13,382 nucleotides of DNA from Dialister sp. UBA734 (GTDB lineage Bacteria; Bacillota; Negativicutes; Veillonellales; Dialisteraceae). The stretch spans positions 1 through 13,382 of the forward strand of contig DBLC01000090.1 in NCBI GenBank assembly GCA_002297935.1, in the 5' to 3' direction. The notes under the pieces are model-generated. The model did no database searches. It saw only the letters and a program-made list of their open reading frames with translations, and was not told the DNA's origin. This document shows, piece after piece, positions 1 through 6,871 of the stretch (its first letter is position 1; every line of letters starts with the position of its first letter). The position numbers and the translations under genes were made by a program.

Positions 1-81
1 AAAATAAAACATATTTTGCGGTAATTAATTTTCAAAAAGCATAGTACGCTATATGGCGTTCAAGTTGCACTTGCAATTTAG

Positions 82-803
82 GATTATATTACGTCGGATA
101 TGTATGAATATTTATATGCACATCGGGTAAATGGAGGTATTTGTTCTTGCGGATATATTGAAGTGGATGAAAGTGCACGTAAAAATAAAAAAGAAGATAA
201 AAAACATTTTCCAATCGCAAATGAGTATGATTTTTCGGGGGGGGGGTAAGGCTATATCTACACGATGAAATAGGACAGGGATTTTATAGGAGATCTTTAA
301 CATTAGGCAGTTACGCTTGGAACAAATTATATGATCGATCCGTGTTTAATAATGTACGATTTCCTAAAGGCCAAAACTATGAGGATGTGTTTATTATTCT
401 TGCATTGTTACATAACGCAAAAAGTTTTAAAACATTATCAGAGTGTAAATATTATTATGTACAAAGAGAAGATAGCATTACACATGTATCTGGTAAAGTT
501 GCTATAGATATTTTAAAAGCGAGAAAGAGACAGTTATCTCTAGTTAAGAAGTATAAGTTAGAGAGTGAATTAATAGTGATGGCGGAGATGTTAGTGGTTA
601 AAGCATATTATGATGTGTATAAAACCATACTACGTCTTCCTGAATCAAAGAGAAGGGAATATCTAGCATTAATAGAAGAATGCAAAAAAGTAGTGCACAG
701 TGAGGCATTCGCAATGCTACCCTTTTCTTTCAAACGTCGCTTTTGGTGGAAAATATGGGGTGCTCCATTGTATAAAGCTTTTTGGAACTTGAAAAGGAAA
801 TAG
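82..803 (+). pseudogene. Family 2 glycosyltransferase remnant, 5'-truncated and frameshifted
   Basis: The 3' part (from about 249) reads LGSYAWNKLYDRSVFNNVRF, then PKGQNYEDVF and a YYYVQREDSI segment. This is the usual second half of a GT2 (GT-A fold) sugar transferase, which adds sugars to surface polysaccharide. The segment from 82, in another frame, reads DYITSDMYEYLYAHRVNGG, matching the stretch just after the DxD motif. The two frames join only if the G run at 237-246 had eleven G instead of ten; as it stands, the upstream frame stops at TAA 247-249. An in-frame TAG at 79-81 and the lack of any N-terminal half (nucleotide-binding region, DxD) show 5' truncation. An open frame from GTG 342 exists but has no ribosome site. 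The gene is much richer in A+T than its neighbours, suggesting transfer. It is the only chromosomal gene on the plus strand. The family call is firm; the acceptor sugar is unknown. Confidence 0.75.
237..246 (+). repeat. Homopolymeric G10 tract inside the glycosyltransferase remnant
   Basis: A run of ten G lies exactly where the two frames of the glycosyltransferase separate. Ten G gives TCG GGG GGG GGG TAA (stop). Eleven G would give GTA AGG CTA and join the downstream frame. Tracts of this kind are classic slipped-strand phase-variation sites, but here the gene is also 5'-truncated, so switching may no longer matter. Confidence 0.8.
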
Positions 804-819
804 TATATCTAACCGAGAA

Positions 820-835
820 TGTTTCACGCGAAACA
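820..835. other. parS-like palindrome, core CACGCG
   Basis: TGTTTCACGCGAAACA differs by one base from the ParB-site consensus TGTTTCACGTGAAACA. It starts 16 bp after the stop codon of the glycosyltransferase remnant. It is a single site with no hairpin arms around it. Confidence 0.6.
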
Positions 836-882
836 TTTTGTGTTAGAAAAAACTGCAAATCACTAACTGCTCACTGCCAACC

Positions 883-922
883 AAAAATCCCTCAGATGTG
901 AATTGACATCTGGGGGATTTTT
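883..922. terminator. Hairpin flanked by A and T runs, overlapping toxin-1 promoter
   Basis: An A5 run, a 14-bp stem (ATCCCTCAGATGT paired with ACATCTGGGGGAT, one U-G pair) and a T5 run form a bidirectional Rho-independent terminator shape. It lies 80 bp after the glycosyltransferase stop and could end that transcript. The -35 box of the toxin promoter (TTGACA, 903-908) lies in its loop and right arm. The same hairpin, with different stem bases, precedes both other toxin copies. Confidence 0.6.
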
Positions 923-931
923 CTGTATTAT
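903..931 (+). promoter_or_regulatory. Promoter of toxin module 1
   Basis: TTGACA (903-908), a 17-bp spacer and TATTAT (926-931). The other two modules have TTGACA, 17 bp and TATCAT at the matching place, so the promoter is conserved. Expected transcription start is near 938, giving a leader of about 55 nt. Confidence 0.75.
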
Positions 932-970
932 CCTAATGGGTACTACGTAAACGGTAGGCGGCCGATTCTA

Positions 971-986
971 GCCCCTGAAAGGGGGC
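971..986 (+). promoter_or_regulatory. Shine-Dalgarno-sequestering hairpin of toxin 1
   Basis: GCCCC-TGAAAG-GGGGC folds so that the G-rich ribosome site (GAAAGGGGG) is paired. It ends 6 bp before the ATG. It is identical in all three modules, which suggests that toxin translation is held down by RNA structure, as in known type I toxins. Confidence 0.55.
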
Positions 987-992
987 CATCAT

Positions 993-1061
993 ATGAATAA
1001 GTACGATTTTTTTATATTTATGGTACTTCTGTTAGCCCTCGTGTTAGCGATTCGTATGTAG
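993..1061 (+). CDS. Small hydrophobic peptide, candidate type I toxin, copy 1
   Basis: This 22-codon frame begins MNKYDFFIF, continues with a run of Leu, Ala, Val and Ile, and ends AIRM. It is essentially a single membrane-spanning segment with a short charged start. A strong G-rich ribosome site lies 7 bp upstream, and a TTGACA/TATTAT promoter lies about 60 bp upstream. The reading frame is conserved in the copy at 10465-10539 (24 codons), including DFFIF and LLLALVLAIR. That is good evidence that the peptide is real despite its size. An antisense RNA converges on the 3' end of its message. Size, hydrophobicity and antisense partner resemble TxpA/RatA-type and holin-like type I toxin systems, in which the peptide damages the membrane. 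I cannot assign it to a named family. Function is inferred from architecture only. Confidence 0.65.
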   Translation: MNKYDFFIFMVLLLALVLAIRM

Positions 1062-1067
1062 TAAATG

Positions 1068-1105
1068 AAAAATCCGCCTGCAGCTACCAACTCTAGGCGG
1101 ATTTT
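1068..1105. terminator. Bidirectional terminator shared by toxin 1 and its antisense RNA
   Basis: AAAAATCCGCCT (1068-1079) pairs with AGGCGGATTTT (1095-1105) around a 15-nt loop. Both strands end in a T run, so it can stop the toxin message on the plus strand and the antisense RNA on the minus strand. The two transcripts would be complementary across this hairpin. Confidence 0.75.
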
Positions 1106-1156
1106 CCATATTCCAATTAGTCGGGGCTGGCCGCTTATCAGTGGTGCCCTTTTTCT
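1068..1156 (-). ncRNA. Antisense RNA of toxin module 1
   Basis: A transcript of about 90 nt is predicted. It starts near 1156, downstream of the promoter at 1163-1191, and ends in the shared hairpin. Its 5' half, GGGCACCACTGATAAGCGG followed by CCAGCCCC, is almost unchanged in the other two modules and can fold with GGG paired to CCC. It converges on the toxin gene and overlaps its 3' untranslated end, not the reading frame. That is the layout of RatA-like antitoxin RNAs. Confidence 0.6.
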
Positions 1157-1162
1157 ATTGTT

Positions 1163-1191
1163 ATTATAGCAAATGGAACTTAACGTAGCAA
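1163..1191 (-). promoter_or_regulatory. Antisense RNA promoter, module 1
   Basis: On the minus strand: TTGCTA, a 17-bp spacer and TATAAT, with an extended -10 (TGCTATAAT). The same TGCTATAAT and a TTGC-type -35 occur in both other modules. Confidence 0.7.
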
Positions 1192-1203
1192 GAAGATTTA
1201 ATA

Positions 1204-1411
1204 GGTTTCACGGGAAACATTTTATAAAAGGTTATAGTTGTTCTGATGACTGTAGAGATATTTCTGTTGGAAACGCTTGCGACCAGGGGTATAGGGGTAT
1301 ACGCTGTGAATTGGTTGTTTTAACATAGTGATAATGACAAAGAGGCCAGGTTAAAAAGGGTTATATAAGGCTATGATATATTTCATAACCTTATATAACC
1401 CTTTTTAACCT
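1204..1411. repeat. Hairpin element G with one parS-like site
   Basis: The element begins with GGTTTCACGGGAAACA (1204-1219), two changes from parS. It ends with a 28-bp near-perfect stem: GGTTAAAAAGGGTTATATAA and onward (1348-1375) pairs with the reverse complement at 1384-1411 around an 8-bp loop, with one mismatch. The stem has the same GGTTA/TAACC word structure as elements A-F. The second, right-hand palindrome found in those elements is missing here, so this copy looks decayed or rearranged. Further right, GGCAGAATGATAACCC (about 1452-1467) resembles the right arm of element A. No gene lies between 1062 and 1526. Confidence 0.65.
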
Positions 1412-1526
1412 TGTCGTAAGCGGGAGTTTTGGTATGTTAAAAGATAGTACTTGGCAGAATGATAACCCTTCCCTATTATGGAATTTCCACTTTGTGATAT
1501 CATGCGGTTCCAGAGCCATACTGCCC

Positions 1527-2477
1527 TTACAGCATATTCTTCTTCCAAAGAATAAATGTGACGATCAGAGTGAGCAGGATGCCGATGAGGATGACGGAGA
1601 CGAAGCCGAAGGGGGATTCGGCGAAGGGGACCGGGACGTTGATGCCCCACAGGCTGTAAATCAAGGTGGGGATCGCCAGGATAATGGTGACCGAGGTGAG
1701 GAATTTCATGATTTGGGACAGCCGGTTGGAAATAATGGAGGAAAAGGAGTCCATCATGGACATCAAAATGTTGGTGTAAATTTCCGCCATTTCCAATGCC
1801 TGCTTATTTTCGATGATGACGTCTTCCAAGAGGTCTTCGTCTTCTTCATACATCTTGAGCAGCGAGTGAAGCGGGCTATTTCTCAGACGCATGAGACGTT
1901 CCATCACATTTTCGTTGGCGTGTAAGGCGAAGTTGAAGTAGGTCAGAGATTTTTGCAGTTCCAACATGCGGAACAGTTCTTTGTTCTGCAGGGACTTTCT
2001 GACCCGGGTTTCGATGACGTCGGTTTGTTTATAAATTTGCTGCAGGAAATACAGGAAGGAAGAAGAAGCCTGGGACAGGATTTGGAACAGGAACCGGGTC
2101 TTCTTGTAGGTGTGGAAGGAATTGAAGGAATTGTTCAGGAATTTCTGAATCACTGTGTTTGTTTCCAGACAGACGGTGATGAAATATTGCCGGGTGATGA
2201 AGATGCCCAGCGGCAACGCATCGTAGGCGTCGGTTTCCAATACCACTGGGGTATTGACAACTACGAAGATGTAGTCGTCTTCCAATTCTACGTGGGACCG
2301 TTCTTCTCTATCCAGTGCGGTCTGCAGGGAATCCACCGGGATGCCGGTCAGTTCGTTGAGATGTACCAATTCTTCTTCTGTGGGGGCGGCTGCGTTGATC
2401 CAGGAGCCTTTTTCCAGCTGCTCTAGTGGCACACTCATCAATATGTGGTTTTCGTTGTGTTTGTATGCTTGTATCAT
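1527..2477 (-). CDS. CorA/ZntB-family (2-TM-GxN) divalent metal ion channel
   Basis: The 316-residue product has the normal CorA-family length. A soluble cytoplasmic alpha/beta and helical domain (residues 1-255) is followed by two membrane helices (about 258-276 and 290-310) and a basic KK tail. The signature loop after helix 1 reads YSLWGINVPVP, so it has GIN instead of the classical GMN of CorA magnesium channels. GIN is known from ZntB zinc transporters, and other GxN variants occur in CorA homologues, so magnesium cannot be assumed. The start chosen is ATG 2475-2477, which has GAGGAGG 8 bp upstream. A longer frame to 2585 would cross the promoter and the tandem repeat and has no support. 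Proteins of this family form homopentamers in the cytoplasmic membrane. The gene has its own promoter and is separated from the ABC genes by 508 bp of repeats. Confidence 0.88.
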   Translation of the reverse strand: MIQAYKHNENHILMSVPLEQLEKGSWINAAAPTEEELVHLNELTGIPVDSLQTALDREERSHVELEDDYIFVVVNTPVVLETDAYDALPLGIFITRQYFITVCLETNTVIQKFLNNSFNSFHTYKKTRFLFQILSQASSSFLYFLQQIYKQTDVIETRVRKSLQNKELFRMLELQKSLTYFNFALHANENVMERLMRLRNSPLHSLLKMYEEDEDLLEDVIIENKQALEMAEIYTNILMSMMDSFSSIISNRLSQIMKFLTSVTIILAIPTLIYSLWGINVPVPFAESPFGFVSVILIGILLTLIVTFILWKKNML

Positions 2478-2508
2478 GGCCGCGCCCTCCTCTCGTGTGT
2501 ACCACTTA

Positions 2509-2537
2509 ACTATAGTCAGAAATTGGGATTCTGTCAA
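2509..2537 (-). promoter_or_regulatory. Promoter of the CorA-family gene
   Basis: On the minus strand: TTGACA (2532-2537), a 17-bp spacer and TATAGT (2509-2514). Expected start is near 2502, leaving a short leader of about 25 nt before the ATG. This argues against the longer reading frame. Confidence 0.75.
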
Positions 2538-2551
2538 TAAAAAACAGTGAG

Positions 2552-2745
2552 GGTTCTGGGGGAGTGAGTATGGATAGAGGGGCAATGGGATGAAACCGCT
2601 GTCAAAAGGTTCTATTGGAACGATTATGGCGAGAGGAACAATGAGATATGATCGCTATTAAAAGGTTCTGTTGGAATGATTACGGCGAGAGGCGTAATGA
2701 GACATGACCGCTGTTATAAGGTTCTACTGACGAGATTTGAATAGA
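2552..2745. repeat. 56-bp tandem repeat array 1 (three units plus a partial)
   Basis: Units start with GGTTCT at 2552, 2608, 2664 and 2720, a strict 56-bp period. Shared words are AATGAGA and GACCGCTGTTATAAGG. The partial fourth unit runs into the parS-like site at 2750, exactly 30 bp after its GGTTCT. The first unit lies just upstream of the CorA-family promoter. I see no open frame or obvious hairpin in the unit. Confidence 0.85.
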
Positions 2746-2749
2746 GTCA

Positions 2750-2980
2750 TGTTTCCCGTGAAACTTAATCATAAAGGTTATTATTCTGCTGATTTCTTTT
2801 GTAAAACATTTCTTGTTATCGCAAGCGTTAAGGTTAAAAAGGTTATATAGGGTTATGCGGAAACGGTAGTCTCATAACCTTGTATAACCCTTTTAACCCA
2901 GTCACTAACCAATGTCGTTCTATGTTAGAAATAGAAATCAGCAGAATAATAACCCATATCATCACGTTTCCCGTGAAACA
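2750..2980. repeat. Double-parS hairpin element A
   Basis: A 231-bp imperfect palindrome centred near 2865. Feet: TGTTTCCCGTGAAACT (2750-2765) and CGTTTCCCGTGAAACA (2965-2980). Middle arms: GGTTATTATTCTGCTGATTT on the left and its complement on the right. Central stem: AAGGTTAAAAAGGTTATA and onward (2830-2856) against CATAACCTTGTATAACCC and onward (2873-2898). TAGAGTCATG occurs inverted just outside both feet. On the minus strand the TAG of this outer word is the stop codon of the ABC gene at 2986. Confidence 0.8.
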
Positions 2981-2985
2981 TGACT

Positions 2986-4617
2986 CTACCCGTTGATCGC
3001 TATCCGCCTTCCTCCTTGTTCCTGATACAGTCTATGGGAAATAGAAATGACAGTGCGGTGTTTCGAGGCTTGCCTGAGGGCGGTGAGGACTTCTTTTTCG
3101 GTATGGGCGTCCAGGTTGGCGGTGATTTCGTCTAGGAGCAGCAGGGACGGATTCATCACGATGGCGCGAGCGATAGAGAGGAGTTGCTTCTGTCCTTGGG
3201 AGAAGAGGGACGCCGTATAGGGTGTGTCCAGTTGGTTTGGCAGGCTCTCGCACAGGGCAGAAAGACCCACGGTGTGCAGGGCGTCCCAAATGGCGGCGGT
3301 GGAAATACGGGGATCCTGCAGGCTGATTTGGTCGCCTATGGTGCCCGGGACGGGGCGGAAGGATTGTTCTACAATGCCGAAGAGAGGACGTCGTTCTGCT
3401 TCAGAAATGGCCGCTGGATTTTGGCCGAATAGAGAAATCATTCCTTTTTGCGGGATGTACAATCCGCAAAGCAATTTGAATAGGGTACTCTTCCCGATGC
3501 CCGTGCGGCCTGTCAGGGTGATCATGTCGCCTTTGGGAATGGTGAGGCTGAAATCTTGGAAAATGGGATGGCTTGGCTCATAGCCGAAGGTGATGTGGTC
3601 GATCACAATGGATGATGTATCTGCGGAGGGGGTGGATACAGGAATGGCTATTTCCTTTTCTTCTAAAAAAGTAGAAATCCGTTCCATCCCCGCCAGAGCA
3701 GACTGGATATGTTCGATTTCCATGCCGATACTTTCCAAGGGTGAAAAGATGCGGTTCACGTAAGCCATGAGGGCCACTACGGTTCCGGCGGTCATGCCGA
3801 AGAGGGACTGCCAGGTGCTTTCTGCCACCGATAGGCTGACCATGAGGGCAATCAGGAGCGAACTGGTGGTGATGATAATAGGGGAATAAATGGAATCGTA
3901 AAAATTACTCCGGTCCATGGCGTGGAAACTGTCTTCCATGGTCTGCTGGTATCGGCGCTTCATAAAAGGCACGCCGCGGAAGAGACGGATGGCCCGGCAA
4001 TTGCGGATGGTTTCCGGAATGAGTCCATTGGCCGCCGCCAGGGCTTGGCGATAGGCCAACTGGGCAGACAGCATTCGTTTCTGAAAACACCGGGTCAGAA
4101 GAAATAGGAGCGGCAACGCCAAAAGGAGTAATCCAAACAATCCGGGGCTCAGCAGGTACACCACGAAAAGAATACTGAAAATTTGAAAACTGTCAGAAAT
4201 CATGCTGATGATGCCCGAATCAAATAAGTCCTCGATGGTGTCCACATCATTGACGAAGAGAGACGTGGTTTGTCCGTTGGGGTGGGTCACGAAATAAGAC
4301 GCCGGGAGACGACACAACTTCGCCGCCAGAGTAGAACGGATTTCGTGGGTGGTCCGCTGGCCGAATAGGGTGATCAGCGTTTCCTTTCCCGCTTCCGTGA
4401 GATTTGACAGGGCCACGATGGCGAAGTAAGAGAGCGCCCAAAGGAGCCATGTTTCACGTGAAACATGAGTAGCAGAAAGACCATCGATGACCTGCTGGAG
4501 CACCAAAGGGGGCAGAATACTGATGCCAATGGATAGGACGATGGAACATAGCAGGAGCAGCGACGTGAATTTGTTGCGCCGGAGCGTTTGGAGAAATACG
4601 GAAAGTGTGGGTTTCAT
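2986..4617 (-). CDS. ABC exporter half-transporter with canonical Walker B Glu and degenerate signature
   Basis: This 543-residue ABC exporter subunit has six predicted membrane helices in residues 15-300 and a nucleotide-binding domain from about 336. Walker A is GRTGIGKST (370-378), the Q-loop is at Q418, Walker B is LLLLDE with catalytic E497, and the switch His is H528. The signature is FSQGQ (472-476) instead of LSGGQ. The neighbour at 5093-6826 has the opposite defects, so the two should form an obligate heterodimer like BmrCD or TM287/288, with one active and one degenerate ATP site. Substrate is unknown. ATG 4615-4617 is chosen because AGAAGG lies 7 bp upstream; the longer frame crosses GGTGACT repeats. 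The protein ends about 15 residues after the switch His, shorter than usual, and its stop codon lies in a repeat word. Codons for residues 51-56 contain a perfect parS. Confidence 0.88.
   Translation of the reverse strand: MKPTLSVFLQTLRRNKFTSLLLLCSIVLSIGISILPPLVLQQVIDGLSATHVSRETWLLWALSYFAIVALSNLTEAGKETLITLFGQRTTHEIRSTLAAKLCRLPASYFVTHPNGQTTSLFVNDVDTIEDLFDSGIISMISDSFQIFSILFVVYLLSPGLFGLLLLALPLLFLLTRCFQKRMLSAQLAYRQALAAANGLIPETIRNCRAIRLFRGVPFMKRRYQQTMEDSFHAMDRSNFYDSIYSPIIITTSSLLIALMVSLSVAESTWQSLFGMTAGTVVALMAYVNRIFSPLESIGMEIEHIQSALAGMERISTFLEEKEIAIPVSTPSADTSSIVIDHITFGYEPSHPIFQDFSLTIPKGDMITLTGRTGIGKSTLFKLLCGLYIPQKGMISLFGQNPAAISEAERRPLFGIVEQSFRPVPGTIGDQISLQDPRISTAAIWDALHTVGLSALCESLPNQLDTPYTASLFSQGQKQLLSIARAIVMNPSLLLLDEITANLDAHTEKEVLTALRQASKHRTVISISHRLYQEQGGRRIAING
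4450..4465. other. Perfect parS-type palindrome inside the ABC gene
   Basis: TGTTTCACGTGAAACA is an exact match to the ParB-site consensus. On the minus strand it encodes the HVSRET stretch (residues 51-56), in the loop after the first membrane helix. It is the only copy inside a confident gene. Confidence 0.75.
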
Positions 4618-4630
4618 GGAGTAGCCTTCT

Positions 4631-4661
4631 TGGTGACTGGTGACTGGTGACTGGTGACTGG
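4631..4661. repeat. Heptanucleotide TGGTGAC tandem repeat in the ABC gene leader
   Basis: Four perfect TGGTGAC units (4631-4658) plus a partial end directly against the ribosome site (4625-4630) of the downstream ABC gene. A change in copy number would not alter the protein but would alter the leader. Confidence 0.85.
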
Positions 4662-4695
4662 GGGTATGGGGGGATGGGTAAAACGGGTGGAGGTA

Positions 4696-4711
4696 TGTTT
4701 CACGGGAAAAT
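4696..4711. other. Degenerate parS-like site, core CACGGG
   Basis: TGTTTCACGGGAAAAT keeps the left half and the central CACG but has lost the outer right half. It lies 10 bp before tandem array 2. Confidence 0.45.
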
Positions 4712-4720
4712 GAATGCAAA

Positions 4721-4915
4721 GGTTCTGATGGAGCGAGAATGGATTGAGGAACAATGGAATGTAACCGCAATCAAAGGGTTCTGTTGGGACGCTTATGGTT
4801 AGAGAAACAATGAGATATAACCGCTATCAAAAGGTTCTGTTGGAACAATTATGGCTAGAGGAGTAACGAGACATGACCGCTGTTATAAGGTTCTATTGAT
4901 GAGATGGGGTTAGTG
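4721..4915. repeat. 56-bp tandem repeat array 2 (three units plus a partial)
   Basis: GGTTCT recurs at 4721, 4777, 4833 and 4889, again exactly 56 bp apart. Each unit is most like the unit of the same rank in array 1: the third units share GAGACATGACCGCTGTTATA. The whole block was therefore probably copied together. The partial fourth unit again ends 30 bp before a CCCGTG-type palindrome (4919). Confidence 0.85.
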
Positions 4916-4918
4916 TCG

Positions 4919-5085
4919 TGTTTCCCGTGAAACGTGGGAGAATCAGAAACGAGACTTCAGGACCCTAAGACAGCATTTCACGTGAAATGTGGGGCAAATG
5001 GAAACGGGAAGCCAGAACCCTAAGACCGCGTTTCATGTGAAACATGAGGCAAGTGAAAACGGGAAACCAGAACCCTGAGAACCTT
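4919..5085. repeat. 55-bp tandem repeat, each unit carrying a parS-like site
   Basis: Three units start with TTTC at 4921, 4976 and 5031. The palindromes are TGTTTCCCGTGAAACG (4919-4934), CATTTCACGTGAAATG (4974-4989, a perfect 16-bp palindrome) and CGTTTCATGTGAAACA (5029-5044). The rest of each unit reads like GGAAACGGGAARCCAGAACC. The right end, AGAACCTTGTAATCGCTAG, runs into the stop codon of the ABC gene at 5093. Together with array 2 it fills the 475-bp gap between the two ABC genes. Confidence 0.8.
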
Positions 5086-5092
5086 GTAATCG

Positions 5093-6826
5093 CTAGTGCT
5101 TTTTTACAGATTGTTGTAAATCGGTATTAGTAGTTCCCGTAGTATAGAGTCTTCGGTATTCCGCCACTGTTTCCATCAGTGTCTCATGAGTGGACACAAT
5201 CGGCGTTTTCCCGTTTTCCATCCAAATGACTTGGTCGAAGGTGGGGAAGGCGGAGAGGCGGTGGGAAAGGAAGAGAATGATGCTGTCTCCTTGCAGGGCC
5301 CGGAGGCGGGAGAGGACGATGGATTCGGTGCGGGCGTCCAGGGCGGCCAGGGGATCGTCCAGAATCAGCAGGGGCCGTTTGTGATAAAGCAGTCGCGCCA
5401 GGGCGATTCGGGCTTGTTGGCCGCCGGAGAGTTTGAGGCCTCCTTCGCCGATGGGACTGTGAATGCCTTCGGGGAAGGTGGAAATATCTTGTTCCATATC
5501 GACGGCGTGCAGCACAGGAAAAATATTTCCTTCTTGCCCCAGTTGAATGTTTTCTTCTATGGTGCCGGAGAAAAGTTCGGTCTGGTGCCCCATGTATCCC
5601 ACCAATCCTTCGGGCTGCCAGTGGGTATTTCCACCCCACGTGATATTTCCTTTATAGGGAAATTCCTGTAAAAACAAGCGGCCCAAGGTGGATTTCCCGC
5701 TGGCAATTTCGCCGGTGACGCCGATGATAGTGCCTGGCTGGGCCGTAAAGGAAAGGTTGGTGAAAATCGGCTCCGCACTGCCTGGATAGGTGACGCTTAC
5801 GTGAGAAACTATGAGTGGCTGAGCCGGTTGGCTTGGCGGAGAAGAAAGGGGCTGCGCCGACAAATAGGGCTGGATGCGCTGCCAGGACACTTTGGCTTTT
5901 TGCACCGCGTTGAACAATTTGGCCGCGTGGGACGCTTTGATGGACAGCCGGGTAAAGCAGGCCAGATAGGCAGAAAAGGCGGCAATGTCCCAAGTGGTCC
6001 AGCCGGCTCCCTCTACGTTTTGACTGCCAAAGTACAAAATGAAAATGGCCCCGGTCATGGCGATGATTTCGTAGGTCGGTCCCATGACGGCATTCCAAAG
6101 ATTGGCCCGGACAGTTTTCTTTTCGTAGTCCGACAGGTAGGTTTCGTAGATTTCATTCTGCCGGGATTCTTCCCCGTAGAGACGGTAGGTCAATCCTTGG
6201 CCGATGCGATCCATGGTGCGGCTCGACAGGCGGCTGCTGGACACTTTCGCTGCGGCACTGCAGCGGGTGACGTATCCCTTCAGCCGCTCCGCCAGCAGGT
6301 AGGCTATGGGCGGAAATAGAGAGACCAGCAAGGTGAGTTTCCAATCGTAGTACAATAGAAGAATCGTATAAGAAATCATCACCACGCCGGTGTCGAAAAT
6401 TTCGGTGGTGAATTTTCGCATTCCCTCTACGCAGGCATCCACATCGGAAATTACACGGGTCATGAATGCTCCCTGATCGGTTTGGCGAATGGCGGCGGGC
6501 TTCTCCGCCAGCAAATGATGGTAAAGCAGGCTTTTCATGGTGAGACTGATGTGGTTCGCAAATTTCCGGACGTAGAGCCGCTTGAAATACCGCGCACCCT
6601 GCACGATACCAATGGTGATGAGGTACCATAAGGCTAGAAGAAATACCTCGTGGGCCTTTCGATTGCCGCCAAGAACATCGGCCACATACTGCGCCAGCTG
6701 TCCCTCGAACCAAGGGGCCAGCGCCATGCCGCCGTTATATATCAGGCCACTCAACGTGACCCAGACCAGGATGCGCTTTTCTTTTAGGAAATAATACATC
6801 ATGTCTGTGGAAGAATATTGTTTCAA
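5093..6826 (-). CDS. ABC exporter half-transporter with canonical signature and Asp in the catalytic position
   Basis: This 577-residue exporter subunit has a membrane domain at residues 15-310 (helices near 20-40, 62-80, 143-160, 163-180, 250-268 and 278-295) and a nucleotide-binding domain from about 338. Walker A is GEIASGKST (372-380), the Q-loop is at Q415, the signature is intact LSGGQ (466-470) and the switch His is H522. Walker B reads LLILDD, with D491 where the catalytic Glu should be. The defects complement those of the subunit at 2986-4617, so their ATP sites would be one complete and one degenerate. The start is TTG 6824-6826 with GAGGT 5 bp upstream; later ATG codons lack a ribosome site. 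It is the upstream gene of the pair and may be co-transcribed with its partner through the repeat-filled gap. Substrate cannot be read from sequence. Confidence 0.88.
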   Translation of the reverse strand: MKQYSSTDMMYYFLKEKRILVWVTLSGLIYNGGMALAPWFEGQLAQYVADVLGGNRKAHEVFLLALWYLITIGIVQGARYFKRLYVRKFANHISLTMKSLLYHHLLAEKPAAIRQTDQGAFMTRVISDVDACVEGMRKFTTEIFDTGVVMISYTILLLYYDWKLTLLVSLFPPIAYLLAERLKGYVTRCSAAAKVSSSRLSSRTMDRIGQGLTYRLYGEESRQNEIYETYLSDYEKKTVRANLWNAVMGPTYEIIAMTGAIFILYFGSQNVEGAGWTTWDIAAFSAYLACFTRLSIKASHAAKLFNAVQKAKVSWQRIQPYLSAQPLSSPPSQPAQPLIVSHVSVTYPGSAEPIFTNLSFTAQPGTIIGVTGEIASGKSTLGRLFLQEFPYKGNITWGGNTHWQPEGLVGYMGHQTELFSGTIEENIQLGQEGNIFPVLHAVDMEQDISTFPEGIHSPIGEGGLKLSGGQQARIALARLLYHKRPLLILDDPLAALDARTESIVLSRLRALQGDSIILFLSHRLSAFPTFDQVIWMENGKTPIVSTHETLMETVAEYRRLYTTGTTNTDLQQSVKKH

Positions 6827-6871
6827 AATAGACCTCGATGGGGGAAATGGATTTCTGAACGGGAAGAGACA

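Noticed and set aside
2478..2585. Longer N-terminus for the CorA-family protein
   Set aside because: The extension would cross the TTGACA/TATAGT promoter and a 56-bp repeat unit, while ATG 2475-2477 has a strong ribosome site.
4618..4770. Longer N-terminus for the ABC subunit at 2986-4617
   Set aside because: It would be made of GGTGACT repeats and a palindrome, with Pro/His/Ser-rich sequence, while ATG 4615-4617 has a good ribosome site.
2552..5085. The 55-56-bp periodic repeats as a CRISPR array
   Set aside because: The units are directly joined with no unique spacers, and no cas gene is present.
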